This document shows positions 18,308 through 24,417 of a stretch of 64,000 nt of DNA, one piece after another (positions within the stretch are counted from its first letter, which is position 1; each line of letters starts with the position of its first letter). The notes beneath the pieces were generated by a model. It saw only the letters and a program-made list of their open reading frames with translations. It was not told the DNA's origin and ran no database searches. The stretch is from positions 58,170 to 122,169 of the forward strand of contig JASLMV010000001.1 in the NCBI GenBank assembly GCA_030746435.1, in the 5' to 3' direction. The position numbers and the translations under genes are program-made. The DNA comes from Gammaproteobacteria bacterium. GTDB lineage: Bacteria > Pseudomonadota > Gammaproteobacteria > Steroidobacterales > GCA-2729495.

Positions 18308-18490
18308 ATGCAGGAAGAGGCCCGTATTACCTGTCCATTCTGCTGGGAGAGCCTCGATGTACTGCTGGATCTGTCCGTTCCGGAGCAGGATTACATCGAA
18401 GACTGCCAGGTCTGCTGCCGGCCGATACGATTCAGGTATACCAGCGAGGACGGTGTTTTAACCGGTCTCGAAGTTCAGCAGGACACCTGA
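18308..18490 (+). CDS. CPXCG-motif cysteine-rich small protein
   Basis: 60 residues. Two cysteine pairs are visible, CPFCWE near residue 9 and CQVCCR near residue 34, the CPxC...CxxCC pattern of the small zinc-ribbon CPXCG family found throughout gammaproteobacteria. The central GxL/EQDYIEDC block is also typical. The function is unknown; a zinc-binding accessory protein is likely. It lies six bases after gloB and 30 bases before a membrane-protein gene with a strong ribosome-binding site. Confidence 0.85.
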   Translation: MQEEARITCPFCWESLDVLLDLSVPEQDYIEDCQVCCRPIRFRYTSEDGVLTGLEVQQDT

Positions 18491-18520
18491 CACATCACAC
18501 GTAACGCGCAGGAGGTGCAT

Positions 18521-18973
18521 ATGTTTGGCAATCCTTCATTACTAACCCGTATCGCGATCGGCAAGGCGATCGGGCTCGTCGTCGGGCTGATCGGTTTCTT
18601 TGCACTGCCTTACTTTATGCCGGAAGACAATATGCTGTTTCGCTGGGGAATCCTGCTGTGGTACACGACCGTGGGTGGGGTGATCGGCGTCATGGGCGTG
18701 ATTACCTACCACCCCGTGCTCAGGCTGCCGATGTCGTGGTGGTTCCGCGCCCCGCTGGTCGGCGCATGGATGAACTTTGTGCTGGCATTCTTTATATATG
18801 ACATCCTCGCCGCAATGCTGGTCGGAACATTCGGCGAAGACAGCCTGTTGCAGTCACCGTTCTGGCTCGTGGCGGAAGGTGCCCTGGTCGGGCTGCTGAT
18901 CGGCTTCTTCGCGACCCGCTTCGGCGGCGAAGGCAAAGCTGCGATGGACATGGATCACCCGGGAGCCGTGTAG
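18521..18973 (+). CDS. Four-helix integral membrane protein, unknown function
   Basis: 150 residues. I do not recognise the family. The start is fixed by a perfect AGGAGG at 18510-18515, five bases before the ATG at 18521; an in-frame GTG at 18515 lies within this site and is rejected. Four hydrophobic segments are visible: about 10-35 (IAIGKAIGLVVGLIGFFALP), 43-65, 75-105 and 118-140 (LVAEGALVGLLIGFFATRF). The C-terminus is short and acidic with methionines. It follows the CPXCG gene and is the last gene before the hairpin-rich tRNA region. Confidence 0.75.
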   Translation: MFGNPSLLTRIAIGKAIGLVVGLIGFFALPYFMPEDNMLFRWGILLWYTTVGGVIGVMGVITYHPVLRLPMSWWFRAPLVGAWMNFVLAFFIYDILAAMLVGTFGEDSLLQSPFWLVAEGALVGLLIGFFATRFGGEGKAAMDMDHPGAV

Positions 18974-19031
18974 CCCAATAACGGCCTTTGGTGTACCATG
19001 CGCGGCCGCGATGCGCGAGCGGTTCTTTATC

Positions 19032-19110
19032 CTGTAGGAGCGGCTTTGCTGGACAGGATGTCCGAATGTCGCGGAGCACAGGGATGTGCGAGAGCGACCA
19101 GCCGCGACAG
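19032..19110 (+). repeat. REP-arm unit enclosing a two-hairpin module (copy A)
   Basis: Outer arms CTGTAGGAGCGGC (19032-19044) and GCCGCGACAG (19101-19110) are the two halves of the REP palindrome found intact at 28.0 kb. Between them lie GGACA-GGA-TGTCC (19051-19063) and the nested hairpin GTCGC..GCACA-GGGA-TGTGC..GCGAC (19068-19098). Confidence 0.85.
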
Positions 19111-19141
19111 ATAGAAAAAGTACAATCAGTTTTTAGCGCGA

Positions 19142-19190
19142 TGTGCAGGATGCACAAGTGTCGCGGAGGCCAGGGATGGCCGGGAGCGAC
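19142..19190 (+). repeat. Two-hairpin module, copy B
   Basis: TGTGCA-GGA-TGCACA (19142-19156) is followed by GTCGC..GGCCA-GGGA-TGGCC..GCGAC (19160-19190). Outer stems and loops match copy A, while the inner stems differ on both sides in a compensating way. The module abuts the tRNA-like remnant with no spacer. Confidence 0.85.
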
Positions 19191-19206
19191 CCCGTAGCTC
19201 AGTTGG
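19191..19206 (+). pseudogene. tRNA-Arg 5' end remnant
   Basis: CCCGTAGCTCAGTTGG is identical to 19454-19469 in the intact tRNA-Arg (end of acceptor stem, D stem and loop). The sequence then diverges into hairpins; no anticodon arm or 3' half follows. Confidence 0.65.
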
Positions 19207-19212
19207 GTGAGA

Positions 19213-19257
19213 GGCGCCGAGTGCGAAGCACGAACAGCGAGCACTGCTCGCTGCGCC
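19213..19257 (+). repeat. Branched hairpin: two stem-loops closed by GGCGC/GCGCC
   Basis: GTGC-GAA-GCAC (19221-19231) and AGCGAGC-ACT-GCTCGCT (19236-19252) lie side by side inside the closing stem GGCGC (19213-19217) / GCGCC (19253-19257), which would form a three-way junction. Confidence 0.65.
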
Positions 19258-19274
19258 TTGAACGCCACGAGGGG

Positions 19275-19320
19275 AATTTGCGTGTATTCGGACATGCTAT
19301 TAAGTTGCCACGAAGTGGCA
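19275..19320 (+). repeat. 29-base conserved module followed by a GAA-loop hairpin
   Basis: The 29-base module (19275-19303, beginning AATTTGCGTGTATTCGGACA and ending ATTAA) recurs at 24159-24187 (minus) and 24311-24339 (plus). It is followed by TGCCAC-GAA-GTGGCA (19306-19320). In all three copies a GNA-loop hairpin follows within four bases, with a different stem sequence. Confidence 0.85.
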
Positions 19321-19324
19321 CGCA

Positions 19325-19433
19325 CTGGCCGCAGGCCAGAACCGAGTGGCCGGGCTCGAGGAACGAAGTGACGAGAGGAGTACCTAGCAGCGCCCCAGGC
19401 GCTGCCAGTAGGATTCATCAGGAAATCCTGCTA
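19325..19433 (+). repeat. Run of stem-loops up to tRNA-Arg
   Basis: CTGGCC-GCA-GGCCAG (19325-19339), GCAGCGCC-CCA-GGCGCTGC (19387-19405) and AGGATT/AATCCT around an eight-base loop (19410-19429). TAGCAG (19385-19390) and CTGCTA (19428-19433) could close the last two into one larger structure. Confidence 0.7.
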
Positions 19434-19450
19434 ACAATCAGATCAACAAC

Positions 19451-19527
19451 GCGCCCGTAGCTCAGTTGGATAGAGTACCTGGCTACGAACCAGGCGGTCG
19501 GGAGTTCGAATCTCTCCGGGCGCGCCA
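19451..19527 (+). tRNA. tRNA-Arg(ACG)
   Basis: A 77-base cloverleaf. The acceptor stem GCGCCCG pairs with CGGGCGC, followed by discriminator G and encoded CCA (19525-19527). The anticodon stem CCTGG/CCAGG encloses loop CTACGAA with anticodon ACG; the wobble A would be edited to inosine. The D-arm GTAGCTCAGTTGGATAGAGTAC and T-arm GGGAGTTCGAATCTCTC are standard. A terminator follows after four bases, so the gene is a single transcription unit. Confidence 0.97.
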
Positions 19528-19533
19528 AACAGA

Positions 19534-19562
19534 AAAAGGCCCCTTTAAGGGGTCTTTTTTTG
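19534..19562 (+). terminator. Rho-independent terminator after tRNA-Arg
   Basis: Stem AAAGGCCCCTT / AAGGGGTCTTT with a very short loop is followed by a run of seven T. Confidence 0.9.
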
Positions 19563-19606
19563 TTTGTTGTTTCCGGAACAGTTCGAACGACTGGAGTTCG
19601 ACCCGA

Positions 19607-19691
19607 GTCCGCTAGCTGAAACGCGCAGCGTTTCCAGGTCGCGGACGAGAGGACGGCGGAGCACCGCAGGTGCGGAGGCCGCCCGCAGGGC
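19607..19691 (+). repeat. Nested GCA-loop hairpins right of tRNA-Arg
   Basis: GTCCGC (19607) and GCGGAC (19641) enclose GAAACGC-GCA-GCGTTTC (19618-19634). GGCGG (19655) and CCGCC (19679) enclose GCACC-GCA-GGTGC (19661-19673). GCCC-GCA-GGGC follows at 19681-19691. All three small loops are GCA. Confidence 0.75.
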
Positions 19692-19713
19692 GAAGCGAGT
19701 GTTAACGAGTGAG

Positions 19714-19734
19714 TCAATCTCAGAGGGCGCACCA
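19714..19734 (+). pseudogene. tRNA-Arg 3' end remnant with CCA
   Basis: TCAATCTC followed by GGGCGCACCA resembles the intact tRNA 3' end (TCGAATCTC, then GGGCGCGCCA). As with the intact gene, it is followed by an A-rich linker and a GGC..GCC terminator. No 5' half or anticodon arm precedes it. Confidence 0.5.
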
Positions 19735-19739
19735 AATGG

Positions 19740-19770
19740 AAAAGGCTCCTTCGCTAGAAGGGGCCTTTTT
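19740..19770 (+). terminator. Rho-independent terminator, possibly bidirectional
   Basis: AAAAGGCTCCTTC / GAAGGGGCCTTTTT forms a strong stem with loop GCTA and T-rich tail on the plus strand and an A-run on its left. It may also serve the convergent LLM-oxidoreductase gene ending at 19774. Confidence 0.85.
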
Positions 19771-19773
19771 GAT

Positions 19774-20787
19774 TTAATGAAATGCCGGCACCACCCGCTC
19801 GCCGATCAGCTTGATCGACTCGGCCGGATCCTCGTAAAGCCGTAAGCCAAATTCGGTAAACCCGGCGGCTTCAAATTTTTTCAGTTCCTCAATGAGCTTG
19901 TCGACGTCGTTGTAGTCTCCGGTCAGCGTAATATTGTCGACGAGCGCATCCATGATCTCATCAGATACGCCCTCGACGACCGGGCTGTTCGCGAAATAAG
20001 ACTGCGCAAACGCGCCCCACTTCGAAACGACCAGATCACAATCCTGCGGGCTCAGGAAAGGCTCCACGTACCAGCGACCCAGTATGCCCCGAACCCATAT
20101 TTTTCTTTTTGCCTCATCGATCGCCTCAGCCTTGTCCTTCTTCACATGCCAGGCATACAGATTATTTATATGGAAACCTTCGGGCGAGCGGCCGTGTTTT
20201 GCCAGGCCCTCGTGCACGGTCTTAATAGATTCATCGGCAAGCGGTAACGTCACGTCGCTCATCATTAATCCGTCCGCCAGCTCTGCAGCCAGTTCGAGCA
20301 TTTTCGAACGGCTTGCGGCCACGTATATAAGCGGCGGCTCATCCGTCGCCCACACGGGCTGGTAGCGTTTCAAGCGGAAGATTTCCCCCTCGTATTTAAG
20401 CAACTTGTCAGGCGAAACACCCTTCAGTATCTCAACGCACTCACGCACCCCCTTGAGCATATTGCGCACCGGCAGCTTACCCATCGCATCGAGCGTGCCG
20501 CCGCCACCTCCGACCACGATATTGGTTCTGCCGTGCGACAATTCATTTAACGCGAACAGCAGGTTAGCCATCTTCAACGGGTGATACTCGAACGGGCTGA
20601 TCGCAACCGGCCCCAGCCGGATTTTGCTCGTGGCACGCGCAAGCCCGGTAAAACAAATAAACGGATCCCGCGCCGAGTCATGGTTGGCGGTCCAGACGGC
20701 ATCCAAACCGTAGCTCTCGGCAAGTGCACCCAGTTCCCCGAACATGTCGGGCGATGCCTTGGGCTCAATAATGACGTGAATTCTCAT
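19774..20787 (-). CDS. LLM-class flavin/F420-dependent oxidoreductase
   Basis: 337 residues of the luciferase-like monooxygenase (bac_luciferase) fold. The N-terminus MRIHVIIEPKASPDMFGELG leads into DAVWTANHDSARDPF and IRLGPVAISPFEYHPLKMAN; NIVVGGGGGTLDAMG near residue 90 and PLIYVAASRSKMLELAAELADGL near 150 are LLM blocks for the phosphate end of flavin or F420. The layout resembles methylene-tetrahydromethanopterin-reductase-like proteins. The substrate is unknown. It stands alone, with a terminator at its 3' end and a divergent small membrane-protein gene upstream. Confidence 0.85.
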   Translation of the reverse strand: MRIHVIIEPKASPDMFGELGALAESYGLDAVWTANHDSARDPFICFTGLARATSKIRLGPVAISPFEYHPLKMANLLFALNELSHGRTNIVVGGGGGTLDAMGKLPVRNMLKGVRECVEILKGVSPDKLLKYEGEIFRLKRYQPVWATDEPPLIYVAASRSKMLELAAELADGLMMSDVTLPLADESIKTVHEGLAKHGRSPEGFHINNLYAWHVKKDKAEAIDEAKRKIWVRGILGRWYVEPFLSPQDCDLVVSKWGAFAQSYFANSPVVEGVSDEIMDALVDNITLTGDYNDVDKLIEELKKFEAAGFTEFGLRLYEDPAESIKLIGERVVPAFH

Positions 20788-20896
20788 GCTGCTCGCTCCC
20801 CAATAGCAATGTAGCGCAGGTAACTATGAAAGATTATAGAGACTTGGCCGCCAGGTACTAATGTTTGCAGGGCTGCGCCTGCCTGCTCTTCCCGCG

Positions 20897-20923
20897 TTGC
20901 AGCATCGTCCCCGACGCTATAAT
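20897..20923 (+). promoter_or_regulatory. Candidate sigma-70 promoter for the small membrane protein
   Basis: TATAAT (20918-20923) is a consensus -10 box 35 bases before the ATG; TTGCAG (20897-20902) is a weak -35 with a short 15-base spacer. Confidence 0.4.
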
Positions 20924-20958
20924 AATGTCGCTACTGGCCTATAGCTCGGGGGTGCAAC

Positions 20959-21297
20959 ATGGCCGGAATAGTCATTGCTGTGTTTTCGTTCGTCCTGATG
21001 TTTCTGCTGATCCGTAACGTCGAGCAGAGAATCGGGGAGCTGGATCTTGCGCGCCTGCCCGTCGCCCTGATTATTCCCCTTGTCGCCTCCGTCGCAGTCG
21101 CGTTCCCAACTACTATCATAGAATCCGCGTCGCTCAGAGGCTGGTTATCCGCTGCCGTACATATAGTCGTGATGTTTATGATGTTATGGAAGTATGCGGG
21201 CTTTCCTGCATCGCGGTCGGCGAGTTACACAGGCGCCGGCGTCATCATCAACACGGTACTCCAGTCCATCTGGTTTTTTTGGTTAGTCGATTTCTGA
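20959..21297 (+). CDS. Small integral membrane protein, unknown function
   Basis: 112 residues. I do not recognise the family. Four hydrophobic segments are likely: about 2-20 (AGIVIAVFSFVLMFLLI), 33-55 (PVALIIPLVASVAVAF), 62-80 (WLSAAVHIVVMFMMLW) and 93-112 at the very C-terminus (GVIINTVLQSIWFFWLVDF). A consensus-like -10 TATAAT sits 35 bases upstream. The last 15 bases overlap the 3' end of the convergent FG-GAP/ASPIC gene, so the two mRNAs are antisense there. Confidence 0.68.
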   Translation: MAGIVIAVFSFVLMFLLIRNVEQRIGELDLARLPVALIIPLVASVAVAFPTTIIESASLRGWLSAAVHIVVMFMMLWKYAGFPASRSASYTGAGVIINTVLQSIWFFWLVDF

Positions 21298-23214
21298 CGA
21301 GCCGGGCTGAACCTGCTCCTGCACGGCAACCCTGTCTCCCGCGTTGACCGTAAGCTTCGAAAGCTCGCCGCTCGGCCAGCTTATTTCGACATCCGCCTCC
21401 TCCGCATCGCCCAGACTCACGACCAGCGCTTTATCGTTCTGACTCTGAAAAGCCTGCGTCGACCGCACGGTGTAGTAATGCGTCTCCCCGGCCGTAACCC
21501 TGACCCTCGCCCCGATTGCATCGCGATTACTTGCCGTGCCTTCGAGCATTAAGGTCGCAGTATTAGAGTCGCTGTCGGCATCTCGGATAAACAGCGCCGG
21601 CTTTTCGCGCGAGTCGATGCCACTTTTCTGGTCCCACGGTGCGTGCCCGCCCAGGTTCTGATAAACGTCTGTCGTGCCGTTCTGGTCGACATCGGCAAAA
21701 ACAATACCGTGTGTGCGGGTCCGGAACGGGCCGTCACCGTTTGCATGCAGCACATCCGTGCAACGTTCGAACCGGCCGCCGCGATTACAGAAAACCACGT
21801 CCATGTCTGCGCGCACCGGGTCACCCGTCCCCACGATGACATCGGGCCAGCCGTCGTCGAAGAGATCGCCCACGCCCAGCCCCATCGTATTCTCGATGTC
21901 TTCCTTCGCGTTCTTGGCCAGGATTTTCACGTCCAGCCCCACATCGCGACCAGCGGCTGTGAAGCCGCCATTTCCGTCGTTGAACAGCACCAGGTCCTGC
22001 TCGACCTGCCGGCCAAGATACAGGTCTTCTGACCCGTCCTGGTTGAAGTCGGCCGCAGCCGCAGAAAATACGACAGGCGCGCCCTCGTCATAGTAAACAT
22101 TGTCAGGAATCAGGCCCGCGAATACTTTATCGGTTACATCGAGGAAGAACTTGCCCTCGAGGTTCTCGAAAAACATGTGGGCTTCGATGCCTGCGTAATA
22201 GAGGTCCGGGTCACTGTCCCCGTCGTAATCGATCCAGACAATGTTCTTGCCGTCACGTTTGCCCGGGATCGGCGTCTCGATGCCCATGCGCTCGGTCACA
22301 TTCGTGAAGGTACTGTCGCCATTGTTATGAAAGAGCAGCGCCGGCGCATAGTTGCGGGATACCGCGATGTCCAGGTAAGCATCGCCGTCATAATCGGCCC
22401 AGGACACGCCCCACCACCTGAACGGGCGCGTATTTGCGCCGCCAATGCCGGAAGCATCGGTAACGGACACGAGCGCCCCACCTTCCGGAATACGGTTTTC
22501 ATACAAAGATATGCGGCCCGTCCCTGCATACCCGCCGCTAACCAGCAACAGGTCCTGGTCGCCGTCGTTATCCATATCCGCAAAACTACCGGTCCAGTTC
22601 GCATTCAGATCCTGCTCGTCTATCCCTAAGTCAGCAGAGCGAAACGTGCCGTCACCGTTGTTCAGGTAAAAAGCTGACAACCCCCAGTCATCATGCAGGC
22701 GCGGTTCCGCGTCGGCGGCAAACAGATCTACCCAGCCATCGCCGTCGATATCGGCAAAGGCAGCGCCCTTGCCATAGCGCGTCACGCCCATAAGGCCGGC
22801 TTCCCCGGCCATGTTGCAGAAATGATCGCCGGGCGAACAAGTGAATTCGGGATAGGTCGAATAACGAAAATCGACAGGCGGCGAAAGCCACATACCCAAC
22901 ATGCCGACAAGGCCGGCCGCAGTGCCGACGCTACCCAGCGCGACAAATAACCCTGTCAGGCTCACCAGCGCGGTCATCAATGCCGGCCGGAGCAGCAGCG
23001 CCAGGCCGACACAGACCGTTACGGCCTGGCATACCAGGATCGCGAGTTCCAGCGCACTCGACGCAATGGTTTTATCCGCCGCCAGCAGCCACCCCAATGA
23101 CATGCTGTTCACCAGCAGACCGGATGCAAGCAAAAGGATGCCGATGAGGCGGGCTTGCTGCGGTTCCATCGAGGGTCTTTCGTTCATGGCTTCCGGGCCT
23201 GTTTGTCCATACAA
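21283..23214 (-). CDS. CRTAC1-like FG-GAP/ASPIC-UnbV protein with N-terminal membrane domain
   Basis: 643 residues. An N-terminal region (about 20-115) has three or four transmembrane helices. Then come about seven FG-GAP/VCBS repeats, each with a calcium-binding loop: FADIDGDGWVDLF, FADMDNDGDQDLLL, WADYDGDAYLDIAV, WIDYDGDSDPDLYY, ADFNQDGSEDLYLG, GVGDLFDDGWPDVIV and FADVDQNGTTDVYQ. The C-terminal ASPIC/UnbV domain is ASNRDAIGARVRVTAG...VEISWPSGEL. Most CRTAC1-like proteins have a signal peptide rather than several helices, so this is a membrane-tethered version. The propeller should face the periplasm and bind protein or carbohydrate; the ligand is unknown. Confidence 0.85.
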   Translation of the reverse strand: MYGQTGPEAMNERPSMEPQQARLIGILLLASGLLVNSMSLGWLLAADKTIASSALELAILVCQAVTVCVGLALLLRPALMTALVSLTGLFVALGSVGTAAGLVGMLGMWLSPPVDFRYSTYPEFTCSPGDHFCNMAGEAGLMGVTRYGKGAAFADIDGDGWVDLFAADAEPRLHDDWGLSAFYLNNGDGTFRSADLGIDEQDLNANWTGSFADMDNDGDQDLLLVSGGYAGTGRISLYENRIPEGGALVSVTDASGIGGANTRPFRWWGVSWADYDGDAYLDIAVSRNYAPALLFHNNGDSTFTNVTERMGIETPIPGKRDGKNIVWIDYDGDSDPDLYYAGIEAHMFFENLEGKFFLDVTDKVFAGLIPDNVYYDEGAPVVFSAAAADFNQDGSEDLYLGRQVEQDLVLFNDGNGGFTAAGRDVGLDVKILAKNAKEDIENTMGLGVGDLFDDGWPDVIVGTGDPVRADMDVVFCNRGGRFERCTDVLHANGDGPFRTRTHGIVFADVDQNGTTDVYQNLGGHAPWDQKSGIDSREKPALFIRDADSDSNTATLMLEGTASNRDAIGARVRVTAGETHYYTVRSTQAFQSQNDKALVVSLGDAEEADVEISWPSGELSKLTVNAGDRVAVQEQVQPGSSEID

Positions 23215-23261
23215 CCATTCTATACCCGCGCTACGTACCGTGGCTGCAAAAACTCTTTATT

Positions 23262-24095
23262 ATGGAATCCCCCGCGAAGCTTCCCACGAACCGGATGAAA
23301 ACCCTGCTCGACTACGAACCCCTGTTACGGCTCGGCAGCTTTATTGCTGTACTGCTCCTCATGGTTCTGCTCGAAGCCCTCTTCCCGAAGCGGGAACGGC
23401 GTTTCGGCCGGCTTACGCGCTGGCCCGGTAATTTTGTGCTGACGCTTTTGAATACGCTGATCGTGCGCCTGCTCTTCCCAACGGCTGCCGTCGGTTTTGC
23501 GCTGCTGGTGGAACAGTCCGGAGTGGGCTTGCTGAACCTGGTTGCCGCACCCGAATGGGCAGCCATTATGCTTGCATTCGTCACACTCGATTTCAGCATC
23601 TACGCACAACACTGGGTCTTCCACCGTATGCCGGCCCTGTGGCGTATCCACCGGATGCATCACACCGACCTGGATATCGACGCAAGCACCGGTGTACGTT
23701 TCCACCCGATCGAAATTCTGCTGTCGCTGCTGATCAAGATGGCGGTAATTACCGTCATCGGCGCTCCTGCAACCGCCGTGCTGTTGTTCGAAGTGGTGCT
23801 GAACGTCACGTCACTCTTTAACCACGCCAACCTGAGAATCCCGGCAGGCCTGGACCGCGCACTCCGGCTCATCATCGTGACGCCCGACATGCACCGCGTG
23901 CACCATTCCGCAATAAAGACCGAAACCGACAGCAACTTTGGTTTTAATTTTTCCTTCTGGGACCGGCTGCTCGGCACTTACGTGCCAGCGCCGCGAGAGG
24001 GCCATGAATCGATGACCGTCGGCCTGCCGGAGTTTCAGTCGGCGCGCGAACTGCGCATCGACCGCATGCTGATCCGGCCGTTCAAGAAATCCTAG
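23262..24095 (+). CDS. Sterol desaturase / fatty acid hydroxylase family protein
   Basis: 277 residues (266 if the ATG at 23295 is used). Three transmembrane segments come early (about 22-40, 55-80, 95-110). The di-iron histidine clusters are visible: HWVFHR near 119, HRMHH near 131 and HRVHHS near 213, with a further His in NHANL near 190, the HxxxH / HxxHH / HxxHH pattern of the family. Relatives hydroxylate or desaturate sterols, fatty acids or alkylglycerols at the inner membrane. It diverges from the FG-GAP gene, and no partner gene indicates the lipid substrate. Confidence 0.87.
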   Translation: MESPAKLPTNRMKTLLDYEPLLRLGSFIAVLLLMVLLEALFPKRERRFGRLTRWPGNFVLTLLNTLIVRLLFPTAAVGFALLVEQSGVGLLNLVAAPEWAAIMLAFVTLDFSIYAQHWVFHRMPALWRIHRMHHTDLDIDASTGVRFHPIEILLSLLIKMAVITVIGAPATAVLLFEVVLNVTSLFNHANLRIPAGLDRALRLIIVTPDMHRVHHSAIKTETDSNFGFNFSFWDRLLGTYVPAPREGHESMTVGLPEFQSARELRIDRMLIRPFKKS

Positions 24096-24121
24096 CAAGT
24101 TGAGAAAGCCTCAGGCGCTCT

Positions 24122-24187
24122 CCTGACCTTCGGTCAGGTTGAGTCGCTACGCGACTTGTTAATAGCGTGTCCGAATACACGCAAATT
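24122..24187 (-). repeat. 29-base module (minus) with GTA- and GAA-loop hairpins
   Basis: Read on the minus strand, the 29-base module (24187-24159) leads after two bases into AGTCGC-GTA-GCGACT (24156-24142) and then CCTGACC-GAA-GGTCAGG (24138-24122). Order and spacing match the plus-strand copies at 19275 and 24311. Confidence 0.85.
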
Positions 24188-24245
24188 CCAATGCTGCGTT
24201 AAGAATCGACTCACAATGCTCATGTACTGGCATGCACACTCTGTG

Positions 24246-24300
24246 CTGGACAGGATGTCCGAATGCCGCGCGACAGGCAGGAGCCTAAGTGTCGCGGAGC
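24246..24300 (+). repeat. Variant two-hairpin module, copy C
   Basis: CTGGACAGGATGTCCGAATG at 24246-24265 is identical to 19049-19068. A short hairpin AGGC-AGGA-GCCT (24275-24286) and then GTGTCGCGGAG match copies A and B in part; the closing arm of the second hairpin is missing. Confidence 0.75.
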
Positions 24301-24310
24301 GCATGGATGA

Positions 24311-24373
24311 AATTTGCGTGTATTTGTACATGCCATTAATACGTCGCGTAGCGACTCGGATAGGCCGTAGGCC
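24311..24373 (+). repeat. 29-base module (plus) with two GTA-loop hairpins
   Basis: The module (24311-24339, three differences from the 19275 copy) is followed by GTCGC-GTA-GCGAC (24343-24355) and GGCC-GTA-GGCC (24363-24373). With 24159-24187 it forms an inverted pair around 123 bases. Confidence 0.85.
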
Positions 24374-24417
24374 GGAAATGAGCGACGAGCTCAGGGACGG
24401 GCGGGAGCGGTCCTTCC

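Larger units (their letters stand above)
18974..19450. other. Gene-free block left of tRNA-Arg: hairpin modules and a tRNA remnant
   Basis: No convincing reading frame lies here. It holds two copies of a two-hairpin module (the first enclosed in REP arms), a 16-base copy of the tRNA-Arg 5' end, a branched hairpin set, a 29-base module shared with 24.2 and 24.3 kb, and further stem-loops up to the tRNA. Confidence 0.85.
24096..24417. other. Gene-free block of hairpins and inverted 29-base modules
   Basis: No supported gene lies between the desaturase-family stop and the convergent SDR stop. It holds GNA-loop hairpins, an inverted pair of the 29-base module and a variant of the two-hairpin module; the separate entries give positions. 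Confidence 0.8.

Noticed and set aside
19143-19460. A plus-strand open frame of about 105 codons across the hairpin block
   Set aside because: It runs through the two-hairpin module, the tRNA remnant and the start of the tRNA itself; its reading is a by-product of GC-rich palindromes.
19191-19527. A single tRNA interrupted by a long intron
   Set aside because: The downstream copy is a complete cloverleaf by itself, and the upstream part stops before an anticodon arm, so it is a remnant and not an exon.
18974-19773. A CRISPR array
   Set aside because: The repeats are hairpins with differing stems and irregular spacing, there are no constant repeats with equal spacers, and no cas genes are present.
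24122-24138. A Rho-independent terminator after the desaturase-family gene
   Set aside because: The CCTGACC/GGTCAGG stem is strong but no T-run follows, and it fits the GNA hairpin family (GAA on the minus strand).
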